From assembly GCA_018262095.1 (NCBI GenBank), contig JAGTRW010000017.1, positions 1 to 64,000 of the forward strand: a stretch of 64,000 nucleotides of DNA. Reading direction: 5' to 3'. Made by a program: the position numbers and the translations under genes. The notes beneath the pieces were generated by a model that was not told the DNA's origin, ran no database searches, and saw nothing but the letters and a program-made list of their open reading frames with translations. Of the stretch, positions 1-10,263 are shown piece after piece (the first letter of the stretch is position 1; every line of letters starts with the position of its first letter). Source of the stretch: Pseudomonadota bacterium. Its GTDB lineage: Bacteria; Pseudomonadota; Gammaproteobacteria; Burkholderiales; Rhodocyclaceae.

Positions 1-100
1 CCCAACCCCCTTGTCCCCCAAGGGGCTGTCCTGCGGGGCATCAGTGGGGCGTCGACTACTCCCTCCCCTGAAAAGGGGAGGGATGGGGAGGGGTTTAAAG
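1..100. repeat. GC-rich dispersed intergenic repeat, copy 1
   Basis: Non-coding stretch downstream of ureC built of C- and G-runs. Read on the minus strand it contains TGATGCCCCGCAGGA followed by CTTGGGGGACAAGGGGG, and nearly the same two blocks recur on the plus strand in the spacer between urtC and urtB. A second shared block is CCTTTTCAGGGG. The order of the blocks differs between the copies. I infer a dispersed genomic repeat; no protein is supported here. Confidence 0.6.
60..83 (-). terminator. perfect hairpin downstream of ureC
   Basis: A 10-bp perfect stem with a GAAA loop lies about 40 bases past the ureC stop. There is no T-run after it, so it is not a classical intrinsic terminator. 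It may simply be part of the repeat, or may stabilise the transcript end. If ureE, ureF and ureG continue to the left, it would lie inside the operon. Confidence 0.35.
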
Positions 101-121
101 TCGTATCGTTCACGCGGGGCC

Positions 122-1827
<1,706 letters not shown>

Positions 1828-1831
<4 letters not shown>

Positions 1832-2133
1832 AGTGCTCCCTGGATCAGGCCGTTGAAGCCATAGACCTGGCGTTCGCCAGCCAGCGCGACGAGCTGCACG
1901 GTGCGGCTCTGGCCCGGTTCGAAGCGCACCGCGGTGCCGGCCGCGATGTCGAGTCGGAAGCCGCGCGCCGCCGCGCGGTCGAAATCGAGCGCTGCGTTGG
2001 TCTCGAAGAAGTGGTAGTGCGAGCCGACCTGGACCGGCCGGTCGCCGGTATTGGCGACCACCAGCGTCAGCGTTTGGCGGCCGCTGTTGAGTTCGATTTC
2101 GCCGGGTTCGACGAGCATTTCACCTGGAATCAT
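1828..2133 (-). CDS. ureB: urease subunit beta UreB
   Basis: Small structural subunit of urease, 101 aa, the usual size where beta and gamma are separate proteins. It begins [19 protein letters not shown], the family start, and contains the [12 protein letters not shown] and [21 protein letters not shown] motifs. It lies 13 bases after ureA and overlaps ureC by four bases. Confidence 0.97.
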
Positions 2134-2146
2134 CGCAATCCACCTC

Positions 2147-2449
2147 TCAGACGATCGGGTTGTGGACGGTCACCAGCTTGGTGCCGTCGGGAAAGGTCGC
2201 CTCGACCTGGATTTCGGGGATCATCTCCGCGACGCCGTCCATCACCTCGTCGCGCGCGAGGATCTGCGTGCCTTCGCTCATCAGCTGCGCGACGCTGGTC
2301 CCGTCGCGCGCGCCCTCCATGATCGCGCAGCTGATCAGCGCCACCGCTTCCGGATAGTTGAGTTTCAGGCCGCGCGCGCGGCGTCGTTCGGCGAGCAGGC
2401 CGGCGGTGAAGATCAGCAGCTTGTCTTTCTCTCTTGGGGTCAGTTCCAT
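2147..2449 (-). CDS. ureA: urease subunit gamma UreA
   Basis: Smallest urease subunit, exactly 100 aa as expected. It begins [23 protein letters not shown] and ends [14 protein letters not shown], both diagnostic of UreA. It packs with UreB and UreC into the (alpha-beta-gamma)3 enzyme. It lies 16 bases downstream of ureD and is part of the same transcript as the ureide genes upstream. Confidence 0.98.
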   Translation of the reverse strand: MELTPREKDKLLIFTAGLLAERRRARGLKLNYPEAVALISCAIMEGARDGTSVAQLMSEGTQILARDEVMDGVAEMIPEIQVEATFPDGTKLVTVHNPIV

Positions 2450-2465
2450 AAAATCTCCTCGAAAA

Positions 2466-3314
2466 TCAAGTGGCCCAGATGCGCGGCGCCAGCGCGGGGC
2501 GGCCGAGCAGCGCCGGGCGTAGCAGTTGCCAGAGGGCGATGAACCAGTGTCTTGCGGCCTCGCTGTGGTGACCGAGGTAGCGCGCGACGAGCAGGCCGGG
2601 AAGCGCGGTCACGCCGTGTTCGGCGCCGTCGGCGGGGACGCATTGGCGACAGGCGGCGAGCAGCGCGGCAAGGTCGACGTCGGCCGGCAAGGTCGCCAGC
2701 AGCGTCGCGCAGGCCGACGCGCCGGACCAGCCGGCGGCGCTGCCGAGCAGCGCGTCGCCGCCGGCGATCTGTCCGCGCTCGAGCCACAACGCTCGTCCCG
2801 CGCGTTCGATGCGTGTGTGCAGTGCGAGGTGGCCGTTGATGAACGATTCGCCGGCGGCGCGGCGGCCGAGGCAGAGGATTTCCCAGCCCAGGTAGCGACT
2901 GTCGGCAGCAAGCTCGACGCGAGTTTCCATGCGGCTCAGGGCGCCGTCGAAGACGATCGTTTCCTGCGGCAGCCATTCGAGAATGCTGCCGGCCGCCAGC
3001 CTGAAATCAAGGACCTGTGCGGCCTGCGTGCCGCCCGAGCGGTACCATTTGCCGGCGCCGGGCGTCGTGATCTGGGCGTGCGCCGCGTCGCCGACATGCG
3101 CTTCGATGTGCAGCTGATCACCGCCGGCGATTCCCGACGGCGGATGCAGCAGGATCGCCTGGCAGACTTCGTCGCCCTCGGGGTAGAGCGCTTTTTGCAC
3201 GCGCAGTGGCCCGCAGTGCACGCGTTCGCTAAGCCGCGTCGCGGCGCCGCTGCGCGTGAAGCCGAGCTTGATTTGGGCGTGCCAGCCGGCAGTGGGGGGG
3301 GCGGGGGCGTTCAT
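2466..3314 (-). CDS. ureD: urease accessory protein UreD
   Basis: UreD (UreH) family scaffold that with UreF and UreG delivers nickel to apo-urease. The 282 aa show the family blocks [42 protein letters not shown] and [11 protein letters not shown]. Its ATG follows directly on the TGA of the ureidoglycolate lyase gene without any spacer, so the two are co-translated. The order ureD-A-B-C is the common betaproteobacterial one. Confidence 0.95.
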   Translation of the reverse strand: MNAPAPPTAGWHAQIKLGFTRSGAATRLSERVHCGPLRVQKALYPEGDEVCQAILLHPPSGIAGGDQLHIEAHVGDAAHAQITTPGAGKWYRSGGTQAAQVLDFRLAAGSILEWLPQETIVFDGALSRMETRVELAADSRYLGWEILCLGRRAAGESFINGHLALHTRIERAGRALWLERGQIAGGDALLGSAAGWSGASACATLLATLPADVDLAALLAACRQCVPADGAEHGVTALPGLLVARYLGHHSEAARHWFIALWQLLRPALLGRPALAPRIWAT

Positions 3315-3839
3315 TCAGCGATCGATGCCGAGTTGCCAGTGGGTGATGTCGATTTCCTCGCAATTGTTGCCGGGACCGAGCCGGTCGGCAACCAGAAAAT
3401 CACCGTCGCAGAGCGCCAACAGCGGATGGTGCCAGACGCCGCGGCGGAAGTTGATCCCCTGCCCGCGCTGGCTTACGAAGACCTGCAGCGCGCTCGCCTC
3501 GATGCGCTGCGGATCGGGCCGGGCACTGGCGACGACGATCAGGAAGGATTGTCCGTGCAGAGGAACGAAGGCCTGCGAGCCGAGCGGGTGGCATTCGAGC
3601 GTGTCGAGCGCGAACGGCGCGCGCCGCGCACTGGCCTGAAAGATGCTCAACGCCAATCGTCCGTCAGCGTCGGCTTCGAGCTGCGCCAAGTCGTTGAAAC
3701 GCTGGCTGCTGGCGGCGTTGATCGCTTGGCTGGAGCGCCCGGCGCATTCGATGACCTGGCCGAACGGTGCGAAGGCCGCGACGGTCAGTTCGGCGACCGG
3801 CAGCCGCTGGCGCGGCGCAGCGCTCAGCGCATTTCTCAT
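3315..3839 (-). CDS. allA: ureidoglycolate lyase AllA
   Basis: Cytoplasmic enzyme that splits ureidoglycolate into glyoxylate and urea. It resembles E. coli AllA along its length: ECHPLGSQAFVPL, QGINFRRGVWHHPLLAL and a C-terminal D.GPGNNCEE. I place the start at the ATG preceded by GAGGTGAAAAC (174 aa; E. coli AllA is about 160). An ATG 45 bases upstream is possible and would overlap allantoicase. It lies between allantoicase and urease genes, the enzymes before and after it in the pathway. Confidence 0.92.
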   Translation of the reverse strand: MRNALSAAPRQRLPVAELTVAAFAPFGQVIECAGRSSQAINAASSQRFNDLAQLEADADGRLALSIFQASARRAPFALDTLECHPLGSQAFVPLHGQSFLIVVASARPDPQRIEASALQVFVSQRGQGINFRRGVWHHPLLALCDGDFLVADRLGPGNNCEEIDITHWQLGIDR

Positions 3840-3859
3840 CGCAGTTTTCACCTCATTTT

Positions 3860-4888
3860 TCACCACTCGACCGCCTTCCCCCACAGCCGCAGCCGCGAGA
3901 CGCCGCCGTCCGGATGCAGGTTGAAGCGAACGTGCGTGATCGGCGGGTGCGCGACGAGCTGGCTGTCAAACGCATGCTGATGGTCGGCGGCGAGCGCCGT
4001 TTCCGGCAGCAGCGTCGGCCAGAACTGCGACTGGGTGATCAGCGCGTGTTCGCCGACGCCGGGTGAAAAACCGCCTTGCAGCGACGCGCGATCTGGGAAA
4101 TTGCCCTTGAAATGCGCGGTATCGACTTCTATCCGGCTGATGCTGCCGGCGGCGCCGAGCGCGATGACGCACCAGTCGAAACCCGGCTCGCGCCGACGCC
4201 GGGTTTCCCAGCCGTCGCCCATGTCGAGGCCGCGGCCGGGGCGCAGCAGATTGTCGGGATGGCCGTAATGGGCGTCGTTCCAGGCCACCGCGTAGGCGCC
4301 ATTGAGCGCCGCCGCGAGGTCGATCAAACCGTCGCTGGTGGCCTCGGCACGGCCCGCCGGTCGGCCATAGACGCGCAGTCGCGCGACGCCGCCGTCGGGT
4401 AGGATATTGAGTCGCAGATGACTATAGATCGTCGCGCGCACGCTAGCCGGCAGCGCCAGCAGGTGATGTTGATTGCCCTGCAACGCGACCGCCGGCAACA
4501 CGGCCTGCCAGCTTCCTGCCGCGTCCGGATCATCACCCAGCGCGCAGCCGTCGAGCGACGCGGCGGGCGGGTAGTTGCCGGTGAAAAAACTGGTGTCGAT
4601 GTCGACGCCGGCGATTCGCCCCGGTCGCGCCAGTCGGACGACGCACCAGTCGTTGCCGGTGCTGCGCCGCCGGCGCGATTCCCAGCCGTCCATCCATTTG
4701 CCGTTGGCATCGTATTTTCCGGCGACGAAGACCGCCGGCAGGGCGTCGAGCAGACGCGCCATCGGCGCGAAGAAGTCGTCGGAACAGGCGACCGCCGTGG
4801 CGCCCAGGCGCGCGTCGGCGAGATTGATTTGCTGACGGGTCCAGTCGGGCAATTGGGCTGCGGGGGCGTGCGTCGTAATCTGTGTCAT
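3860..4888 (-). CDS. alc: allantoicase
   Basis: Hydrolyses allantoate to ureidoglycolate and urea. The protein is a tandem duplication, as in known allantoicases. Each half carries a GWE.RRRR....DWCVVRLA.PG.I..V.VDT..F.GN.P block: once near residues 70-120 (TSFFTGNYPPAASLDG) and again near 230-285 (TAHFKGNFPDRASLQG). Each half ends with a Y/FNLHPDGGV.RLR.WG-like strand. The start chosen, ATG before TQITTHAP, gives 342 aa, normal for the family; an ATG 13 codons upstream would overlap the ABC ATPase gene. Confidence 0.95.
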   Translation of the reverse strand: MTQITTHAPAAQLPDWTRQQINLADARLGATAVACSDDFFAPMARLLDALPAVFVAGKYDANGKWMDGWESRRRRSTGNDWCVVRLARPGRIAGVDIDTSFFTGNYPPAASLDGCALGDDPDAAGSWQAVLPAVALQGNQHHLLALPASVRATIYSHLRLNILPDGGVARLRVYGRPAGRAEATSDGLIDLAAALNGAYAVAWNDAHYGHPDNLLRPGRGLDMGDGWETRRRREPGFDWCVIALGAAGSISRIEVDTAHFKGNFPDRASLQGGFSPGVGEHALITQSQFWPTLLPETALAADHQHAFDSQLVAHPPITHVRFNLHPDGGVSRLRLWGKAVEW

Positions 4889-4898
4889 GGCGAAAAAA

Positions 4899-5627
4899 TC
4901 AGTTGATTGAACCGATGAAGTTGGCAAGCTCGGGCGTCTTCGGATGAGCGAACAGCTCGGCCGGTGTTCCCGATTCGTGGATTCGTCCTTCGTGCATGAA
5001 TACTAAACGGTCGCCGACCTCGCGCGCAAAGCGCATCTCGTGCGTCACCATGATCAGCGTCATGCCCTCGGCGGCAAGCGTCTTGACCACCGCCAGCACT
5101 TCGTTCACCAGTTCGGGATCGAGCGCCGAGGTGATTTCGTCGCACAGCAGCACGCGCGGCTGCATCGCCAGCGCGCGCGCAATCGCCACGCGCTGCTGCT
5201 GCCCGCCCGACAACTGGTCGGGATAGGCGTCGTACTTCTCGGACAGGCCGACCTTGTCAAGCACGCTGCGGGCGATCGTTTCGCATTCGCCGCGCGGCGT
5301 TTTTTTGACCACCTGTGGCGCGAGCATCACGTTCTCGCCGACCGACAGATGCGGGAACAGGTTGAACTGCTGAAAGACCATTCCGACCTTCTGACGCAAT
5401 TCGCGCAGATTGGTCTGGCCGGCGTGCAAGCGCTCGCCGTCGACCTCGACCAGGCCGTCCTCGAAGCTCTCGAGGCCGTTGATCGAGCGCAGCAGCGTGC
5501 TCTTGCCCGAGCCGCTGCGGCCGATCAGCGCGACCACTTCGCCCTGCTTGATGCGCAGGTCGATGCCCTTGAGCACATGGTTGCTGCCGAAGTGCTTGTG
5601 CAAACCGTCAATGCGTACGAGATTCAC
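4899..5627 (-). CDS. polar amino acid-type ABC transporter ATP-binding protein
   Basis: GlnQ/HisP-type ATPase. It shows Walker [10 protein letters not shown], the [13 protein letters not shown]-loop, signature LSGGQQQR, Walker [13 protein letters not shown] and the switch histidine in MVTHEM. The preferred start is a GTG (translated [13 protein letters not shown]) preceded by AAAGGA, giving 242 aa; a TTG five codons earlier is less likely. It overlaps the upstream permease gene by 20 bases and is followed after 10 bases by allantoicase. I therefore infer that the transported solute is a ureide such as allantoate rather than an ordinary amino acid. Confidence 0.93.
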   Translation of the reverse strand: MNLVRIDGLHKHFGSNHVLKGIDLRIKQGEVVALIGRSGSGKSTLLRSINGLESFEDGLVEVDGERLHAGQTNLRELRQKVGMVFQQFNLFPHLSVGENVMLAPQVVKKTPRGECETIARSVLDKVGLSEKYDAYPDQLSGGQQQRVAIARALAMQPRVLLCDEITSALDPELVNEVLAVVKTLAAEGMTLIMVTHEMRFAREVGDRLVFMHEGRIHESGTPAELFAHPKTPELANFIGSIN

Positions 5628-6264
5628 GGGAATTCCTTTCAAGACGACGCGAAAATGCCGACAGCGGATAACACAGGATGAAGTAGCCCAGTGCCACCAG
5701 ACCGAAGACCAGGAAGGGCTTGTAGGTGGCGTTGGCGAGCATCGATCCGGTCTTGGTCAGTTCGACGAAACCGATGATCGAGGTCACCGCCGTACCCTTG
5801 ACGACCTGCACCGAGAAGCCGACCGTCGGCGCGATGGCGATGCGGCGCGCCTGCGGCAGGATGACGTAGCGCATCTGTTCGAAATGCGACAGCGCCAGGC
5901 TGGCCGACGCTTCCCACTGGCCCTTGGCGACCGACTCGACGCAGGCTCGCCAGATTTCGCCGAGGTAGGCGCTGGTAAACAGCGTCAGCCCGAGCGCGGC
6001 GGCGAGCCAGGGCGAGAGTTCGATGCCGATCAGGCTGCTGCCGAAGAAAATGATGAACAGCTGCATCAGCAGCGGCGTTCCTTGGAAGACCTCGATATAG
6101 CCTTGCGCCAGACGGCGCAGCCAGGTGCGCTTGGCGATTCGCGCGAAGAGCAGCGCCAGGCCCGAGACGCCGCCGAGGACGAAGGCGCAGAGCGACAGGC
6201 CGAGCGTCCACATGGCGCCATCCGCCAGGTTGCGGGCGACGTCCCAGGTCGAGATGTCGTTCAT
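5608..6264 (-). CDS. ABC transporter permease (His/Glu/Gln/opine type), second subunit
   Basis: Integral membrane subunit with the family EAA loop (ASASLALSHFEQMRYVILPQARRIAIAPTVGF) and about five hydrophobic segments. The start is the ATG of MNDISTWDVARNL, which overlaps the stop of the other permease gene in an ATGA. This gives 218 aa, typical for this family. A longer open frame upstream of this ATG is out-of-frame sequence of the neighbouring permease. It forms the channel together with the next gene upstream. Confidence 0.93.
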   Translation of the reverse strand: MNDISTWDVARNLADGAMWTLGLSLCAFVLGGVSGLALLFARIAKRTWLRRLAQGYIEVFQGTPLLMQLFIIFFGSSLIGIELSPWLAAALGLTLFTSAYLGEIWRACVESVAKGQWEASASLALSHFEQMRYVILPQARRIAIAPTVGFSVQVVKGTAVTSIIGFVELTKTGSMLANATYKPFLVFGLVALGYFILCYPLSAFSRRLERNSRESRTH

Positions 6265-6929
6265 GCGCGTCTCCCGCCGAGCAGCCGTCGGCCGCCGCGG
6301 ATCATGATCTGGCGCACCAGCAGCGCGAGAACGAAATACATCGCGGTGACGATGAAATAGGTTTCGAAGGCGCGGAAATTGCGCGACTGGATGAAGTTGG
6401 CGGCGAAGGTCAGTTCCTCGGCGGCGATCTGCGAGCAGACCGACGAGCCGAGCATGACGATCACCACCTGGCTGCAGATCGCCGGCCAGACCTTGCGCAG
6501 CGCCGGCGGCAACACCACCTGGCGGAAGATCTGCGCGCGCGTCATGGCCAGCGACTGCGCCGCCTCGATCTGACCGCGCGGCGTCGCTTCGATTCCGGCG
6601 CGGATGATTTCGGTGGTGTAGGCGCCCAGATTGATCACCATCGCCAGGATCGCCGCCTGCCATTCGTTGATCTGGACGCCGAGCGACGGCAGGCCAAAGA
6701 AGATGAAGAACAGCTGGACCAGGAACGGCGTGTTGCGAACGGCCTCGACATAGACCGCGAAGACCTTGTCGTACGGCGCGATGCGCCAGGCGCGCGAGAC
6801 CGCACCGAGAACGCCGATGGCCAGGCCGAAGACCGTTCCGGTCGCGGTCAGCGCCAGCGTGCGCAGCGTCCCGGCGAGCAGCACCTCGCGATATTCGAGG
6901 ACGGCGGCAAAATCGAAGGAGTAGGCCAT
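6261..6929 (-). CDS. ABC transporter permease (His/Glu/Gln/opine type), first subunit
   Basis: 222-aa inner-membrane permease with the classic motif VEAVRNTPFLVQLFFIFFGLP and EAA loop EAAQSLAMTRAQIFRQVVLPPALR. The start MAYSFDFAAVL is chosen over an ATG 12 codons earlier because it matches the compact N terminus of the family. It is the partner of the next permease, translationally coupled, and lies just downstream of the binding protein gene. Confidence 0.92.
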   Translation of the reverse strand: MAYSFDFAAVLEYREVLLAGTLRTLALTATGTVFGLAIGVLGAVSRAWRIAPYDKVFAVYVEAVRNTPFLVQLFFIFFGLPSLGVQINEWQAAILAMVINLGAYTTEIIRAGIEATPRGQIEAAQSLAMTRAQIFRQVVLPPALRKVWPAICSQVVIVMLGSSVCSQIAAEELTFAANFIQSRNFRAFETYFIVTAMYFVLALLVRQIMIRGGRRLLGGRRA

Positions 6930-6977
6930 GGCGTTTGCTCCGGTACCGCCGGTGACGAGCGGCACCCGTGAGGTGGA

Positions 6978-7769
6978 TTAGAGATTGGCCGGCAACGCCG
7001 CGTGCAGCCAGCGCTGCGACACCTGATTGAGGTCGCCCGAGCGCTTGAGCTTGGCGATCACCTCATTGACCCTGGCCAGCAAGGCGGCCTCGCCCTTGTT
7101 GACTGCGACGTAGCAAGGCGAATCCTTGATCAGGAACTTGGTGTCGAGGCGGCGCAGCTTCGAGCTTTCATTGACCGCCGCGGCGACGACGTTGCCGGTG
7201 GCGATCAACTGGACCTGGCCCGAGAGATACGCCGAAATCGTCGAGTTATTGTCCTCGAAACGCTTGATGCTGGTGTTGGCCGGCGCGACCTTGCTGAACT
7301 CGAGGTCTTCGACCGAGCCGCGCGTGACGCCGACGGTCTTGCCGGCGGTATCGGCGGCGCTCTTGATCGGCAGATCGGCAGGGCCGAAGATGCCGTTATA
7401 GAAGGGCGCGTAGGCGACCGAGAAATCGATCACCTTTTCGCGCTCGGCGTTTTTCCCCAGGCTCGAAATCACCAGATCGGCCTTGCCGGTGGTCAGGTAG
7501 GGGACGCGGTTGGTGCTGCTGACCGGGATCAGTTCGACCTTGAGCTTGAGTTCGCGGCCGATCAGGTTGGCGACGTCGATGTCGTAGCCGCGCGGCTTGA
7601 GGTCGGGACCAACCGTCCCGAAGGGCGGGAAATCCTGCGGCACGGCGATGCGCAGCGTGCCGCTCTTTTCGGCGGAAGCCAGCGCGTCGGCGTGGGCGTT
7701 GAGCGCGATGGCGCTGCTGCCGAGGATGGCGGTGGCGATCAAGGTGCGGAGAAACAGGCGCTTGTTCAT
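6978..7769 (-). CDS. periplasmic substrate-binding protein of the ureide-cluster ABC transporter
   Basis: SBP_bac_3 family protein, 263 aa, starting MNKRLFLRTLIATAILGSSA with a signal peptide cleaved after NAHA. The mature part begins ALASAEKSGTLRIAVPQDFPPFG and has PRGYDIDVANLIGREL and GKADLVISSLGKNAEREKVIDFS, typical of cluster-3 binding proteins. It lies first among the transporter genes, after the GntR gene. Neighbouring allantoicase and urease make allantoate or a related ureide the likely ligand; this is inference. Confidence 0.92.
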   Translation of the reverse strand: MNKRLFLRTLIATAILGSSAIALNAHADALASAEKSGTLRIAVPQDFPPFGTVGPDLKPRGYDIDVANLIGRELKLKVELIPVSSTNRVPYLTTGKADLVISSLGKNAEREKVIDFSVAYAPFYNGIFGPADLPIKSAADTAGKTVGVTRGSVEDLEFSKVAPANTSIKRFEDNNSTISAYLSGQVQLIATGNVVAAAVNESSKLRRLDTKFLIKDSPCYVAVNKGEAALLARVNEVIAKLKRSGDLNQVSQRWLHAALPANL

Positions 7770-7797
7770 GAGGCGACTCCCGGAGGGTTGAAGGAAA

Positions 7798-8475
7798 CTA
7801 GGGCTGGACAAAGGAAAGGCCGACGCGCTTGGCGGCGGCCAGCAGGTGTCGCTGCATCGCGCGGCGCGCCGCAGCAGCGTCGGCGGCAACGATCGCGTCG
7901 AGAATCAATTGGTGTTCGTCGAAGGTCTGCCAGATGTGTTGGCGATCGGCGAACGGCAGGCGCAGGCTGAACGCCAGTTGCGCCTTGAACTGCTCGGCGA
8001 TGGCCAGCAGCCCGGCGTTCCCCGACAATTCGGCGACGCTCAGGTGAAAACGCAGATCCTCGTCGGCGGCGGTCACTAGGTCGCAGGTGCTCAGCGCCGC
8101 CTGCATCGCGCTCAGGCTGGCCGTCAGCGGCGAAAGCTCGGCGCCTCTGGCGCCGCGCGCGGCGAGGCTGGCATTGGCCGGTTCGACGACGTAGCGCAAT
8201 TGGTAGATGGCGGCCGGCGGCATGGCGCTTGGACCGGCCGGCAGATCCTTGGGCGACGGCCGCGTTCCGGCGGTCACGAAGACTCCCTTGCCCGGATGCG
8301 AACGCAGCAGTCCCAGCGCCTCGAGCATCGAGATCGCCTCGCGCAGCGAAGCGCGACTGATGCCCAGACTCTCGGACAGTTCGCGTTGCGGCGGCAGCGC
8401 CGTCCCGGCCTGGTAGTGGCTGGAAAAAATCTGCCGTTGCAAGGTTTGCGCAGCAATGTTGGAGACGCTTGGCAT
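7798..8475 (-). CDS. FCD-domain GntR family regulator of the ureide operon
   Basis: 225 aa. N-terminal winged helix (GTALPPQRELSESLGISRASLREAISMLEALGLL) is followed by an all-helical FCD ligand domain with histidines in DLRFHLSVAELSGN and DEHQLILDAI. This is the FadR subfamily, which usually binds small acids. It is the first gene of the run transporter - alc - allA - ureDABC, so a local repressor that senses a ureide or glyoxylate-type intermediate is the simplest reading. Confidence 0.92.
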   Translation of the reverse strand: MPSVSNIAAQTLQRQIFSSHYQAGTALPPQRELSESLGISRASLREAISMLEALGLLRSHPGKGVFVTAGTRPSPKDLPAGPSAMPPAAIYQLRYVVEPANASLAARGARGAELSPLTASLSAMQAALSTCDLVTAADEDLRFHLSVAELSGNAGLLAIAEQFKAQLAFSLRLPFADRQHIWQTFDEHQLILDAIVAADAAAARRAMQRHLLAAAKRVGLSFVQP

Positions 8476-8494
8476 GGTTTTGACAGTTCAGACC

Positions 8495-8503
8495 GGTAAG
8501 ACC
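8495..8503. promoter_or_regulatory. candidate FCD-GntR operator
   Basis: The sequence CGGTAAGACCA lies 20 bases upstream of the gntR start codon. Its core GGT-N3-ACC matches the consensus reported for FadR-type regulators (TGGTNNNACCA with mismatches allowed). The position would allow autoregulation of the whole minus-strand operon. This is a motif match only. Confidence 0.4.
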
Positions 8504-8746
8504 AGATGGACTGACTTACGCATGATCCATGCCATTTAGCCGCGGGGAGCTTGAAAGTCTCCTAGCACATTGATTATTAGAAAGAAATTAAATTAGCGCG
8601 CGGCGCGAAACGGTGGCGCCGATGCCCCAAGCTTGTGATGAGCACGACGCGAGCCGTGTTTCTTGGTGCATTTTCGACAGGCGCCGGCCGCGTCGTTTTA
8701 CGCAAAGCGCTGATTCTTCTGAGGACGTGAGGCGGCCGGGGGCATT

Positions 8747-9700
8747 TCAAACGTTGTGTTGCGCGGTGACTTCCTGCTTGATCCATTGCCGAAACGTCTG
8801 AACCACCGCCTTGCCGACGTCTTTCTCGGCGATCACCATGTAGTACGAATACGCCGATGGCAGCGAGATCGGAAAGGGGATGACCAGACGACCCGCGGCG
8901 ACGTCCGATTCGATATGTTGCTTGATGACCAGTGCAACGCCTTGCCCTTCGAGAACGGCTTCGTGGACCAGAACGGAATTGGAGTAGCGCGGCCCGCTTT
9001 CCGCGTCGACTCCGCGAAGCTTGGCCAATTTCAACCACGCATGCCAACTCGGCCTTTTGTCGACCGCGGGAATCATCTCGTCATGGATCAGGACCTGGTG
9101 CCGAAGGTCGCGCAAGGCGTGCAACGGCCGCTCCGAGTCGATTAGGCTCGGACTGCAGACCACGACGTATTCGGGGGTGAGCAGTCTTTCCACCCAATAT
9201 CCCGGATATTCGCCGGTGCCGAAACGGATCGCCACTTCGCCGACGTCGGCGCGCGGGTCTACCGGCCTGCCGGCCATCTTGGCCAATGTTCCCGGCCCGT
9301 CGATATGGTCGGGATTGCTGTTGATCCGGATGGCGATGTCCGGGTGCTCGGCCGAGAACTCGGAGACGTGGTGGACCAGCCATCGCGTGGCAAACGACGG
9401 CGGCGCGCTGAAGTTGAGACTGCGCGAGCGGATTCGTTGCGTACTCTCGACGCCGGCGACGAAGCACTCAAGCCCTTCACGAACGTTTCGAATCATCGAC
9501 ACGCCGTGCTCGGTCAGCTGCAGCGTGTTGCAGCTTCGCGCAAACAACTCGACGGCGAGGTAGGACTCCAGTTTCTTGATCTGCTGACTGACCGCCGACG
9601 GCGTGACGTTGAGTTCCGCAGCGGCCTGCTTGAAGCTCAGGTGGCGCGCGGCGGCTTCAAAAGTGCGGAAAGTCGATAGCGGTGGCAGGCGGTAAGCCAA
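8747..9700 (-). CDS. LysR family regulator, GcvA-like
   Basis: 317 aa with an N-terminal HTH (LSTFRTFEAAARHLSFKQAAAELNVTPSAVSQQIKKLESYL) and a LysR substrate domain. The opening PPLSTFRTFEAAARHLSF is characteristic of GcvA-like members (glycine cleavage, beta-lactamase regulators). It is separated from the gntR gene by about 270 bases in which I see nothing convincing. It faces a small plus-strand ORF across about 215 bases. The target is unknown. Confidence 0.92.
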   Translation of the reverse strand: MAYRLPPLSTFRTFEAAARHLSFKQAAAELNVTPSAVSQQIKKLESYLAVELFARSCNTLQLTEHGVSMIRNVREGLECFVAGVESTQRIRSRSLNFSAPPSFATRWLVHHVSEFSAEHPDIAIRINSNPDHIDGPGTLAKMAGRPVDPRADVGEVAIRFGTGEYPGYWVERLLTPEYVVVCSPSLIDSERPLHALRDLRHQVLIHDEMIPAVDKRPSWHAWLKLAKLRGVDAESGPRYSNSVLVHEAVLEGQGVALVIKQHIESDVAAGRLVIPFPISLPSAYSYYMVIAEKDVGKAVVQTFRQWIKQEVTAQHNV

Positions 9701-9915
9701 ATTGACCTCGATAGAACAAGGCGATTAGTTTTTCTAACGACGGTGATTATAAATCATCGTTTGCCTCGCGTTTCCATGCGCCATAAATTGAAGTCGAGCG
9801 ATTGGTTCGTGAGAGATAAGTCAATCCAGGCACGCCGGCCATCGGTTCGCAGCCGCCCGGTATTTGAAGCTTTTGCAGCGAACCGCTAGCGATCGCACTT
9901 CGTAAAGGGTTTGCA

Positions 9916-10254
9916 ATGGAAAACAGCATACAAGGATCGTGCATCTCAGTGCCCGTCCCGACAGCGTTGTACGTCAGCCTGCTCGATCAACTGAGCGGGG
10001 CGAGCCGCGATGGCGCAGAACCCGCGAGCGTCGTGAGCGCCATTCTGCGGAAATATCTGGACGACGTCCGCAGCGATCCGCCAAGACAGCGGCGCACCAG
10101 GCTGGCGCTCGACTGGTCGGACGATCGGCTCATGTTCGGTGCGCCGCCGGCGCCAACGGCAGTCAAGGCGCAAGTGTCGGCGAAGAAGTCCGAGCCAGGC
10201 AACGACTGGTGCATCGGCTGTGGCTGTCCGTCAGAGGATCTGCTGTCCTTGTAG
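9916..10254 (+). CDS. hypothetical protein, 112 aa, possible ribbon-helix-helix start and cysteine-rich end
   Basis: I do not recognise this protein. Residues about 9-50 (SVPVPTALYVSLLDQLSG then PASVVSAILRKYLDDV) look like a strand and two helices of a ribbon-helix-helix fold. The middle is basic and Pro-rich, and the end has NDWCIGCGCPSEDLL, a small Cys cluster. It stands alone between divergent LysR and convergent urtE genes. The upstream ribosome site is weak. Codon use is ordinary for the window, but other frames are also open here, so reality is moderately likely only. Confidence 0.5.
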   Translation: MENSIQGSCISVPVPTALYVSLLDQLSGASRDGAEPASVVSAILRKYLDDVRSDPPRQRRTRLALDWSDDRLMFGAPPAPTAVKAQVSAKKSEPGNDWCIGCGCPSEDLLSL

Positions 10255-10263
10255 GCGAGCCGC

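Noticed and set aside
8699-8705. Isolated TACGCAA heptamer near the LysR gene, and TTGCGTA near the fumarase start
   Set aside because: Single half sites without the 7-2-7 partner seen at urtA and urtB; expected by chance.
8577-9047. Minus-strand 156-codon frame overlapping the GcvA-like LysR gene
   Set aside because: Overlaps a clear gene, lacks homology features and a ribosome site.
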